From Balneolaceae bacterium (GTDB lineage Bacteria > Bacteroidota > Rhodothermia > Balneolales > Balneolaceae), in contig PWFZ01000217.1 of NCBI GenBank assembly GCA_003555185.1, forward strand, positions 1-7,238: DNA of 7,238 nucleotides, read 5' to 3'. Shown piece by piece: positions 1-6,217 of this stretch; the first letter of the stretch is position 1; every line of letters begins with the position of its first letter. Below the pieces are notes generated by a model. The model saw only the letters and a program-made list of their open reading frames with translations. It did no database searches and was not told the origin of the DNA. The translations under genes were made by a program, and so were the position numbers.

Positions 1-798
1 CCTGCACAACTGCGCGAAGATTTTCACTACACACGGTTTGGAAATGCCCATAATATCGCGATTAACGAAGAAACCGGGTTTGCGTATGTGGTGGGTTCAA
101 CTCGTGGCGAAGATTGTGCCGAACAGGGCGGTTTACATATGATTAATCTGCACGACAATCCTCTTCAGCCCACATTTGCCGGCTGCTATTTTGATGAGGA
201 GGCGGGCGGCGTTACACGCGATGGATATATTCACGATACACAGTGTGTTATCTATGAAGGTGTGGACAGCCAGTTTTCAGGAGAAGAGATCTGTTTCAGT
301 TCAGCCGAAAAAACCTTTTTGATTACGAATGTATCAGACAAAGAAGAGCCGGTAACTATTTCCAACTCAACATATCCCGGGGCGAATTATGTGCATCAGG
401 GATGGCTCACGGAAAATCATGAATTTTTCTTCATGAATGATGAGGGGGACGAATTAGCCACAGGCAACAATACAAGAACATACATCTGGAGGCTGGGCGA
501 ACTTGAAGCCCCGGAATTTCTCGGGTTTTATGAACATTCAACCAAGGCAATTGACCATAATCTGTACATCAAAAACGACCTGATGTATCAGGCTAACTAT
601 ACGGCCGGGCTTCGCATACTTGATATATCTAACCCCTTACCGGGTGCTGTTAACGAGGTGGGATTCTTTAATACAACGCCAATAAATAGTGAACCGGTAT
701 TCGCAGGAGCGTGGTCTGTTTATCCATGGCTGACCGACAATAAAATTATTGTAAGTGATATAAGTAAAGGCCTTTTTATTCTTAGATATAACCCGTAA
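1..798 (+). CDS. Choice-of-anchor B family protein (LVIVD-type beta-propeller), 5'-truncated by the window edge
   Basis: The frame is open from base 1, giving 265 residues before TAA at 796-798. An internal GTG at 88 is in frame but lies within conserved sequence (HNIAINEETGFAYVVGS), so it is not the start; the true start is upstream of the window. The protein matches what I know of the choice-of-anchor B family: repeated blade-like segments ending in 'LHMINLHD' and 'GLRILDIS' strings, and conserved motifs HDTQC (window residues 78-82), HQGW (132-135) and DHN (185-187). Four cysteines (39, 62, 82, 98) could form disulfides, which fits an exported protein. Family members are secreted or surface proteins of unknown biochemical role whose anchoring end varies by lineage. 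Here the C-terminus is simply LFILRYNP, with no type IX sorting domain, LPXTG motif or membrane helix, so any anchor would have to be N-terminal and unseen. The family call is firm; the function is unknown. Confidence 0.85.
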   Translation, partial: PAQLREDFHYTRFGNAHNIAINEETGFAYVVGSTRGEDCAEQGGLHMINLHDNPLQPTFAGCYFDEEAGGVTRDGYIHDTQCVIYEGVDSQFSGEEICFSSAEKTFLITNVSDKEEPVTISNSTYPGANYVHQGWLTENHEFFFMNDEGDELATGNNTRTYIWRLGELEAPEFLGFYEHSTKAIDHNLYIKNDLMYQANYTAGLRILDISNPLPGAVNEVGFFNTTPINSEPVFAGAWSVYPWLTDNKIIVSDISKGLFILRYNP

Positions 799-815
799 CA
801 GATTTAATCACCTGT

Positions 816-974
816 CAGAAAATTGCAATGGCCTTCTCATGTTGGCATTTCCAAATTTTAGGTATTGGTAAAATAGAACGAATTACCTCCGCTGTAAAAG
901 CGTGCAATTTAGAACTCGAACGGCAGGATTGGTTTAAATTATTGGTAGCATCTCAGGGACATCCGGTGCCCTAA
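816..974 (+). pseudogene. Remnant of the C-terminal tail of an aldo/keto reductase (YdhF/COG4989 type)
   Basis: An open frame with ATG at 828 and TAA at 972 encodes 48 residues and stays open upstream to about 795. Its second half reads like the end of YdhF-type aldo/keto reductases: GIGKIERI (residues 12-19 of the 48), then a basic/acidic helix, then ERQDWFKLL (31-39) and the terminal ASQGHPVP (41-48). The family typically ends in a G-x-G-K-[IL]-E-R-[IV] segment (cofactor-binding end of the barrel), a [QE]-x-W-[FY] motif and A-[SA]-x-G-[HY]-x-V-P. Everything upstream, including the barrel and the Asp-Tyr-Lys-His catalytic residues, is absent, because the preceding gene stops at 798. Before GIGK the text (FSCWHFQIL) does not fit the expected AWLL-x-HP pattern, whereas the neighbouring frame from 833 reads LLMLAFPNF, which suggests an old indel. 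I interpret it as a decayed, 5'-deleted gene. The alternative, a real 48-residue protein, is less likely. The family match is from memory. Confidence 0.6.
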
Positions 975-1011
975 TCATTTATTACGGGAACTTAATCATC
1001 CCTTATAGCTT

Positions 1012-1039
1012 TTGACATGGGGAGCAATTTCCGTACATT
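1012..1039 (+). promoter_or_regulatory. Candidate sigma70-type promoter upstream of the oxoamine synthase gene
   Basis: TTGACA (1012-1017) matches the -35 consensus exactly; TACATT (1034-1039) lies 16 bases further on and matches four of six -10 positions. Transcription would start around 1046, leaving a leader of about 75 bases before ATG 1121. The -10 box overlaps the left arm of the stem-loop at 1033-1072, so the two readings partly conflict. The match could be chance in AT-rich DNA, and promoters of this phylum may differ from the E. coli consensus. Confidence 0.25.
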
Positions 1040-1072
1040 TTTCGAGCTAACTGCCCTCCTCGGAAAATGTGC
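1033..1072. repeat. Stem-loop / inverted repeat in the intergenic spacer
   Basis: The arms 1035-1046 (acatttttcgag) and 1059-1070 (ctcggaaaatgt) pair over twelve positions with one T-G wobble, and two more pairs (1034 with 1071, wobble; 1033 with 1072) extend the stem. The loop is 12 bases (1047-1058). It lies about 60 bases after the reductase remnant stop and 49 bases before ATG 1121. No T-run follows on either strand, so it is not a classical intrinsic terminator. It may be a structured leader element, a protein-binding inverted repeat, or debris of the decayed gene's 3' region. The rest of the 799-1120 spacer holds the reductase remnant and nothing else that I recognise. Confidence 0.6.
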
Positions 1073-1120
1073 CTGTTGGCTATTTGAATTGAAAAATTTC
1101 TGTAATCTGAATTATCTACT

Positions 1121-2350
1121 ATGGATTTATTTGACAAACTTGAAGGTCGTCCCGGTCCCTTAGGCTCATTTACATCAGACGGCTATGGTTACTATACTTT
1201 CCCAAAACTTGAAGGTCCTCTTGGTCCGGAAATGAAATTTAACGGAAAGGACGTAATTGTTTGGAGTATCAACGATTATTTAAGTGTGGGCAATCATCTC
1301 GAAGTGAGGAAAGCAGATACAGAAGCTGCAGAGAAATATGGATTTAGTGCTCCCATGGGAGCACGGTTGATGACCGGTAATTCCGATGAGCATGAAGCAT
1401 TGGAAAGGGAGCTGGCAGACTTTATGCATAAGCCAGAAGCACTGTTACTTAACTTCGGGTACCAGGGTATTATGAGCGTAATTCATGCGCTTGTAGATCG
1501 CAATGATTTTCTAATTTATGATGAGCTGAGCCACGCCTGTATTGTAGATGGTAAACAGCTGGCTATGGCTGACAAAACAGTGTTCAAGCACAACGACATG
1601 GAAAGCCTCGAAAAGCAGTTAAAACGGGCTGAAAAAAGGCGAAAACCAAACTCATCTGTATTGGTAATTACAGAAGGTGTTTTTGGGATGACCGGCGACC
1701 TCGGAAAGCTAAAAGAAATAATAGCTCTTAAAGAGAAGTATGATTTTCGTCTGTTGGTTGATGATGCTCACGGATTTGGTACCCTCGGAGATGATGGGTC
1801 CGGCGCTGGAACACAGCTGGGTTGCCATGATGGAATAGATATCTATTTTGGGACCTTTGCTAAAGCAGTAGCCCTCATTGGCGCGTTTGTCGCTACAGAA
1901 CCCCGTGTAATTGAATTTTTGAAAGCGAATGTTCGAAGTCAGATTTTCGCAAAATCTCTGCCATTACCATTAGTCGTTTCTGCACGGAAACGGCTCCAGC
2001 TGATTCGTCAGCACCCCGAATGGAGAGAGAAATTATGGAAGAACACAATGATGCTTCGCGACGGCCTCAATGATATAGGGTACAATGTCCTCCCTTCCGA
2101 AAGTCCTGTAACTCCTGTTTTAACTGAAGGAAGTACCGAGCTTTGCCAAACCATTATGCGTGTTATGCGAGAAGATCACGGCATTTTTGTGAGTGGTGTG
2201 GCTTATCCTGTTGTGCCGAAAGGAATGGTATTGATCAGGTTAATTCCTACAGCCGGACATACTTCAGAGCACATCAAAAAAACGCTGGAAGCATTTGAAG
2301 CCATAAAGCCAATTGTCTTTAAGGAAGCGAAAGAGAAGAGAACAGCATAG
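1121..2350 (+). CDS. PLP-dependent alpha-oxoamine synthase family enzyme (class II aminotransferase fold)
   Basis: The 409-residue product belongs to the family of AONS (BioF), 2-amino-3-ketobutyrate CoA ligase (Kbl), 5-aminolevulinate synthase and serine palmitoyltransferase, which condense an amino acid with an acyl-CoA and release CO2. Visible key residues are the cofactor-stacking His138 (DELSHAC), Asp214 and His217 (VDDAHGFG), the Schiff-base Lys248 (GTFAKA) and the carboxylate-binding Arg373 (LIRLIPT). The N-terminus (MDLFDKLEGRPGPLG), the WSINDYL segment and YPVVPKGMVLIR resemble a paralogue common in Bacteroidota that is often annotated as Kbl or BioF but sits apart from true serine palmitoyltransferase. 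The substrate is therefore undetermined: a sphingoid-base role is possible, biotin synthesis unlikely because no bio gene is nearby. The length is normal for the family and it should be cytosolic. The residue after Lys248 is Ala, where relatives often have Ser. The ATG at 1121 has no Shine-Dalgarno; it is chosen because the protein starts at the usual family position. It seems to be transcribed alone. Confidence 0.88.
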   Translation: MDLFDKLEGRPGPLGSFTSDGYGYYTFPKLEGPLGPEMKFNGKDVIVWSINDYLSVGNHLEVRKADTEAAEKYGFSAPMGARLMTGNSDEHEALERELADFMHKPEALLLNFGYQGIMSVIHALVDRNDFLIYDELSHACIVDGKQLAMADKTVFKHNDMESLEKQLKRAEKRRKPNSSVLVITEGVFGMTGDLGKLKEIIALKEKYDFRLLVDDAHGFGTLGDDGSGAGTQLGCHDGIDIYFGTFAKAVALIGAFVATEPRVIEFLKANVRSQIFAKSLPLPLVVSARKRLQLIRQHPEWREKLWKNTMMLRDGLNDIGYNVLPSESPVTPVLTEGSTELCQTIMRVMREDHGIFVSGVAYPVVPKGMVLIRLIPTAGHTSEHIKKTLEAFEAIKPIVFKEAKEKRTA

Positions 2351-2421
2351 TAAAACCACAGCGATCTATTAAGATATATTTTACAACCTAATAGTTGCGC
2401 AAAAACCATTCTTTTCTGATG

Positions 2422-2450
2422 TTGTTGACTTTATCATTAATCAATAATAT
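2422..2450 (+). promoter_or_regulatory. Weak promoter candidate abutting the S9 peptidase start
   Basis: TAATAT (2445-2450) is a good -10-like box, with TTGTTG (2422-2427) 17 bases upstream as a poor -35; the alternative TTGACT (2425-2430) is closer in sequence but only 14 bases away. If used, transcription would begin at or next to ATG 2457, giving a leaderless message. This would agree with the lack of any Shine-Dalgarno before this start. The evidence is motif similarity only. Confidence 0.2.
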
Positions 2451-2456
2451 CAGAAT

Positions 2457-4535
2457 ATGCGTCTATCGTCACTACTATTGGTCCTCTTAATTTTGTGGAC
2501 TCCTGCACAATCTAATGCGCAATCCGGATTAGATACATTATCCCTTCAAAGTATTTTCCACGAACCCGTGATCCCGGGAATTCGTCCTGCTCTTCGCTCC
2601 TTTACTGCTAATCAGGACTCTATCTACTTTAGCTGGAATGACTCTTCCTATTTTGACACCGGACTCTATAAAATGAGCATCGAAGGTGGAGATTTCAAAA
2701 AAGCAGTAGATGATGTGCAATGGTCGGTTTTTTCTCCCAACAATCAACATATTGCATATACAAAAGATGGAGACATTTATATCTCACGAACAGATGGAAG
2801 TGGAGAAAGACGTTTAGTAGCGTCCAAAGAAAACGACAGGTCACCAACCTGGTCACCCAACGGGCGAATGATTGCGTTTGAAAGAAATGGTGACATATGG
2901 GTAACCAATATTGCCCGGTCTGAATTGATTCAGGTGACAAAAAAAGAAGATGACAGTCCCAATTTCTCCATTCGTTCATGGGCTGGTAACCAAAAATTAG
3001 TCGTCAGCCAATCGGATTACTCTGATGCGAAAACGGTCTATTTTCCCGAATATGAAGGGAAATTTGTAAAGCCCGGGGAAAGCACACGTGGTATTCCTGT
3101 CGTGTCGTTTTATACGGCACATTTAAACGGCTCAGAAATGGATACGTTACTGACCGGAGTAAACCGTTCGTCAGCTGCAGCTTCTTCCTCCGGGCGATAC
3201 ATCGCTCTTGATTATGAAGATGCACCGCTGAAAGAGCGAAGAATTTATATACATGATACCCATCGGGATACCGAAGAAATTCTGTTTGAGGATTCAACGG
3301 AAGGATGGCTCCATGGAACTTCTCGTTCATTTGCACCCAGTGCCGAAAAGCTTATTTTCACATCGGAACAGAGCGGATGGAATCATCTGTATCTGGCTGA
3401 TCTAAAAAATTCAGATGTATCACAACTTACCTCGGGCGACTATGAAATAACCTGGTGGTCGTGGGTTGATGATGAAACAATACTATTTGCCAATAACGAA
3501 GCTGACTACGGAGAGCGTCACCTTTTCCGGCACAATTTGGTGGAAGGCTCTACAGAACAACTGACCAGCAGAGAAGCATATAGATATCAGTTTTCACTGA
3601 GCCCGGACAGGACAAAAGTTGTATATGCAAAAACATATTTTAATGAGCCTTATGATCTCTATACGATAGATCTGGATAATCCGGGAGAAGAAGTGCAATT
3701 GACCCAATCCGTCCCGGAGCAATTTTATGAAGTTGATTGGCAGAAAGAAGAATACGTTCGGTTTGCCGGTCGTGATGGAGAAACCGATCTATCCATGTCC
3801 GTACTCTACCCTGCCGATTATGACCAGTCAAAAACTTATCCTGTTGTTGTGTTTGCCCACGGTGCCGGCTCGTTGCAAAATGTGTATAAAGGTTGGTCGA
3901 ATAATTACTGGCGGGAGTATATGTTTCACCAGTATTTAAACATGAAGGGATACATCGTTGTGGAGGTAGACTTTAGACACAGCACAGGGTATGGCCGAAA
4001 ATTCAGGGAAGATGTCACTAACTGGATGGGCAAGTACGAAACCATCGATATAGTTGACGGGCTCGACTGGCTTCAGGAGCGTGAGGGGTCCCTCGATTTG
4101 GATAATGTTGGAATCTACGGAGGAAGCTATGGTGGATTTATGGCACTGTATGCTGTAACCGATAAACCCGATCGGTTTCATGCGGCAGCTGCACTTCGCA
4201 AGGTGTCAAACTGGGAAAATTATTACTACGCGAATCCGTGGTACACGCTTCCACGTCTGGGGCACCCTGATGAAGACAGAGAGCATTACGACAGGAGTTC
4301 TCCCCTTACCTATGCCTCTGAATTGGAGCACCCCGTCATTCTTCTCCATGGGTTGAAGGATGATAATGTTGGCGCACAGGATGCATTTCAGTACGCAGAG
4401 GAGTTGATTCAAAGTGGTAATACCAATTTTGAAATGATGATCTACCCATCCGAGCGTCACGGATTTACCAGTCCTCACTCCTGGTACGATGAGTATTTGA
4501 GGATATTCAATTTCTTCGAAGAGCATTTGAAATAA
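2457..4535 (+). CDS. Exported S9 family serine peptidase (DPP4/prolyl oligopeptidase-like)
   Basis: The 692-residue product should remove or cleave short, often proline-containing, peptides outside the cytoplasm. Residues 1-21 are a signal peptide (hydrophobic core LLLVLLILW, probable cleavage SNA|QS). The N-terminal half is a TolB/DPP4-like propeller with PD40-type blades, clearest at about 88-110 (VFSPNNQHIAYTKDGDIYI) and 129-150 (PTWSPNGRMIAFERNGDIWV). From about residue 440 comes the alpha/beta-hydrolase domain: HGAG at 468-471 in the oxyanion region, nucleophile Ser557 in GGSYGG, Asp635 in HGLKDDNV and His668 in ERHGF. The triad spacing of 78 and 33 residues is close to that of human DPP4 (Ser630, Asp708, His740), and Asn637 corresponds to the substrate-binding Asn710. 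The domain order and triad are intact, so the enzyme is predicted active; substrate preference cannot be read. The ATG at 2457 is chosen because later starts would lose the signal peptide. It lies 106 bases after the previous gene and ends before a strong terminator, so it is probably monocistronic. Confidence 0.93.
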   Translation: MRLSSLLLVLLILWTPAQSNAQSGLDTLSLQSIFHEPVIPGIRPALRSFTANQDSIYFSWNDSSYFDTGLYKMSIEGGDFKKAVDDVQWSVFSPNNQHIAYTKDGDIYISRTDGSGERRLVASKENDRSPTWSPNGRMIAFERNGDIWVTNIARSELIQVTKKEDDSPNFSIRSWAGNQKLVVSQSDYSDAKTVYFPEYEGKFVKPGESTRGIPVVSFYTAHLNGSEMDTLLTGVNRSSAAASSSGRYIALDYEDAPLKERRIYIHDTHRDTEEILFEDSTEGWLHGTSRSFAPSAEKLIFTSEQSGWNHLYLADLKNSDVSQLTSGDYEITWWSWVDDETILFANNEADYGERHLFRHNLVEGSTEQLTSREAYRYQFSLSPDRTKVVYAKTYFNEPYDLYTIDLDNPGEEVQLTQSVPEQFYEVDWQKEEYVRFAGRDGETDLSMSVLYPADYDQSKTYPVVVFAHGAGSLQNVYKGWSNNYWREYMFHQYLNMKGYIVVEVDFRHSTGYGRKFREDVTNWMGKYETIDIVDGLDWLQEREGSLDLDNVGIYGGSYGGFMALYAVTDKPDRFHAAAALRKVSNWENYYYANPWYTLPRLGHPDEDREHYDRSSPLTYASELEHPVILLHGLKDDNVGAQDAFQYAEELIQSGNTNFEMMIYPSERHGFTSPHSWYDEYLRIFNFFEEHLK

Positions 4536-4543
4536 GAAACCAT

Positions 4544-4578
4544 TACCGAGCAAGTGACACTTGCTCGGTATACTTTTT
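4544..4578 (+). terminator. Rho-independent terminator of the S9 peptidase gene
   Basis: A perfect 12-bp stem (4544-4555 taccgagcaagt with 4559-4570 acttgctcggta) closes a three-base loop (gac) and is followed by tac and a run of five T (4574-4578). It begins nine bases after the TAA at 4533-4535. It separates this gene from the repeat-protein gene downstream. Confidence 0.92.
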
Positions 4579-4635
4579 GATAAGCATAATATTTGTGTAG
4601 TTCAGGGTAACTTACCTTCTTTTTTTCCCGTATAG

Positions 4636-4662
4636 GGGTTAGATTTTAAAATCAAATAACCC
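4636..4662. promoter_or_regulatory. Interrupted palindrome directly before the repeat-protein start codon
   Basis: A perfect 12-bp palindrome GATTTTAAAATC (4642-4653) is flanked by GGGTTA (4636-4641) and its complement TAACCC (4657-4662), offset by three unpaired A (4654-4656). Together they make a 12-pair inverted repeat with one small bulge that ends three bases before ATG 4666. As DNA it could be a repressor operator; as RNA it would fold with a TTAA centre and occlude the ribosome-binding region, which has no Shine-Dalgarno. The symmetry is seen directly; the role is inference. A T-run at about 4619-4626 precedes it. Confidence 0.45.
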
Positions 4663-4665
4663 GAT

Positions 4666-5925
4666 ATGGCACGAATACTACTTTTGTTTTCTCTCCTATT
4701 GTTTATATCAGCAGCTGAGTTATATGGCCAGCACAACGATGAATTGGAGTATCGTAAGGTGCGCGTAACCCTTGTGCCGGGCTTAAGTACAAATGGCCTT
4801 GATGCGCCGAATTACACAGCCAGGTACTCCTTTAACCTTTTGGTAGGTTATCACGGTGGGCTTGATGGGTTTGAAATCGGTCCTGTCAATATCAACCGTT
4901 ATTATGCAAGAGGAGTACAAATTGGTGGAATTAACGCAACCGGCGGTGATATGGAGGGGCTTCAGTTCGCCTTTCTTGGCAATAAGGCTCGCCAACTTAC
5001 CGGGCTTCAATTTACAGGTGGTGTAAATGCCAGTGAAAATAACACCAGCGGGCTTCAGGTTGCAGGTATAGGCAATATTGCCGGTAATGGATTAGAGGGG
5101 TTATTGATTTCAGGAATGGGTAACGTATCCGGTGGGAGTTCAGAAGGATTAATGATATCCGGCGGTGCCAATTTTGCCCGGACGGGAATAGAAGGATTGT
5201 TAATTGCTGGCATAGGTAACATTTCCGGTGGACGCTCAGAGGGGCTTTTGATAACGGGAGGCGCCAATATAGCCAGTGAATCAGAAGGGCTGATGATAGC
5301 CGGAATTTTAAATACAGCGTCAAATATGAAAGGGCTGCAAATTTCAGGAGGAGCAAATATTTCCCGTGATGCAGAGGGATTACAGATTGGACTAATCAAT
5401 TACGCCGAAACGTTTCGAGGCATGCCGGTTGGTTTAATAAGCTACTATGGAGACGGACGGAAAAATTTGGAATTTTGGAGCAACGAAACAGGATTTACAC
5501 ATGCCGGAATCAAACTGGGTACGCGCCAAATCTACAATATGATTTCTGCCGGTTACAACCCTTTTATTAATGACCGGGATGTATGGTCGGTGGGATGGAC
5601 AATCGGTGATTACAGTCGGCTGAATGAATCATGGAGTCGAGACTCTTTGGAGGGGTATTTTTCAAGCCGAAGCTTCTCTATTCAGGTTATTCAGGATGGA
5701 GGCTGGAGCCGTAGATTAAACCACCACTACAGCTATCGATATTTTTTAGGCAGAGAATTTAATGGAGCTTCACTGTTTGCAGGGCCGACAATCAATATCC
5801 TTTTTTCAAGGGTAGAAGGAAATGACGAGTACGTTCCGTATTCAATTTTTAAACGAACAGGTGGAGACAGAGACATTCGTGCCTGGATAGGTTTTACCGC
5901 AGGTGTGCAGATTTTTAATCATTAG
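4666..5925 (+). CDS. Exported repeat protein, LA_2272-type surface repeats with a C-terminal domain
   Basis: The 419-residue product starts with a signal peptide (LLLFSLLLFISAA core, probable cleavage near residue 21, LYG|QH). Residues 45-82 include SFNLLVGYHGGLDGFEIGPVN, a lead-in that I associate with Bacteroidota proteins carrying LA_2272-type surface repeats. Residues 83-263 hold about twelve repeats of 14-16 residues with consensus G-L-[QLM]-[IF]-[SA]-G-[GI]-x-N-[IV]-[AS], likely stacked as a short beta-solenoid or a series of strands. Residues 264-419 form a non-repetitive domain rich in aromatic and Gly residues (alternating YSYRYFLGREF and LFAGPTINILF near the end), compatible with outer-membrane beta-strands. 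Location is thus periplasm-facing or outer membrane. Its biochemical function is unknown. ATG 4666 is chosen because it gives a complete signal peptide; no Shine-Dalgarno is present. It stands alone between a terminator and a 292-base spacer. The repeat content is certain; the family name is from memory. Confidence 0.8.
   Translation: MARILLLFSLLLFISAAELYGQHNDELEYRKVRVTLVPGLSTNGLDAPNYTARYSFNLLVGYHGGLDGFEIGPVNINRYYARGVQIGGINATGGDMEGLQFAFLGNKARQLTGLQFTGGVNASENNTSGLQVAGIGNIAGNGLEGLLISGMGNVSGGSSEGLMISGGANFARTGIEGLLIAGIGNISGGRSEGLLITGGANIASESEGLMIAGILNTASNMKGLQISGGANISRDAEGLQIGLINYAETFRGMPVGLISYYGDGRKNLEFWSNETGFTHAGIKLGTRQIYNMISAGYNPFINDRDVWSVGWTIGDYSRLNESWSRDSLEGYFSSRSFSIQVIQDGGWSRRLNHHYSYRYFLGREFNGASLFAGPTINILFSRVEGNDEYVPYSIFKRTGGDRDIRAWIGFTAGVQIFNH
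4912..5454 (+). repeat. Twelve coding repeats of 14-16 codons inside the surface protein
   Basis: Unit starts in protein residues are 83, 98, 113, 129, 145, 161, 177, 193, 208, 223, 238 and 252. Units 3-10 share G-L-x-[IVF]-x-G-x-x-N. The inner pentad alternates irregularly between a GG type (TGGVN, SGGAN, TGGAN, SGGAN) and a G-[IM] type (AGIGN, SGMGN, AGIGN, AGILN), which hints at a two-unit period over units 6-10. At DNA level the units differ at many third positions, so they are old or selected at protein level rather than freshly slipped copies. Units 1, 2 and 11-12 are the most divergent and look like caps. Confidence 0.9.
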
Positions 5926-6217
5926 GGATGAATAGAGTAGTTGAATACATTTTCAAATATTGTGGGTCAAGCAAAAGAGCTGAAAACAAGAGGATGTCGT
6001 ATCCGGCTGGTTAATAAAGGCTCTACATTCTACAAATAATAGGTAGGTGGTAAAATGGATAAGGTTTAAGGTTATTGACAAGTGCCATCAACAAACGCCT
6101 TATTATAAAAAACGAGTACATAGAGAATAAAAGTAGATATGAACGTCTAAAAAGCTACATTTAGAGACAAGTAAGTTTTTAGAGAAACGAGAGAATATTT
6201 CAAAAATCGGAGGCCAT
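5926..6217. other. 292-base spacer with no convincing gene
   Basis: The spacer is AT- and purine-rich, above all in its last 110 bases. A perfect TTGACA (6075-6080) is followed by TATTAT (6101-6106), but the 20-base spacing is too long for a standard sigma70 promoter, so it is at best a weak candidate for the LolA-like gene. No intrinsic terminator for the preceding gene is visible. Two short open stretches (5928-6014, 28 codons from ATG; 5941-6039, 32 codons from TTG) lack start signals and I recognise neither. The purine-rich part may be a long untranslated leader of the next gene. Confidence 0.5.
6209..6213 (+). promoter_or_regulatory. Shine-Dalgarno GGAGG that fixes the LolA-like gene start
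   Basis: GGAGG ends four bases before ATG 6218 and supports this start over the in-frame ATG at 6239. It is the only canonical site among the five starts here. The start codon also sits in the four-base loop (TATG, 6217-6220) of a small hairpin, GCCA (6213-6216) with TGGC (6221-6224), which uses the last G of the site. Confidence 0.6.

Noticed and set aside
88..798. GTG at 88 as the start of the first gene
   Set aside because: The frame is open to the window edge and the residues before the GTG fit the conserved family pattern, so the gene is truncated by the window rather than starting here.
1121..2350. Calling this gene serine palmitoyltransferase, bioF or kbl outright
   Set aside because: The fold and catalytic residues are shared by all of these, and the N- and C-terminal signatures fit a separate paralogue, so a specific symbol is not justified.
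2361..2400. Weak inverted repeat (ctatta with taatag, and outer gcg with cgc) after the oxoamine synthase gene
   Set aside because: Stem interrupted, long loop, no T-run; not good enough to call a terminator.
5055..5399. Minus-strand frame rich in Pro-Pro and Ile-Asn repeats, 114 residues
   Set aside because: It is the antisense shadow of the glycine-rich coding repeats, so its repetition is inherited from them.
4912..5454. Regular repeats that might suggest a CRISPR-like array
   Set aside because: The repetition is at protein level within one long open frame; DNA units are divergent and there are no unique spacers between identical repeats.
5928..6014. A 28-codon frame from ATG directly after the repeat-protein gene
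   Set aside because: Overlaps the previous item in another frame, has no ribosome-binding site and an unremarkable product.
5941..6039. A 32-codon open stretch from TTG with protein-like content (KELKTRGCRIRLVNKG)
   Set aside because: No start signal, very short, no family I can name. It may be a gene remnant but I cannot support that from the sequence.
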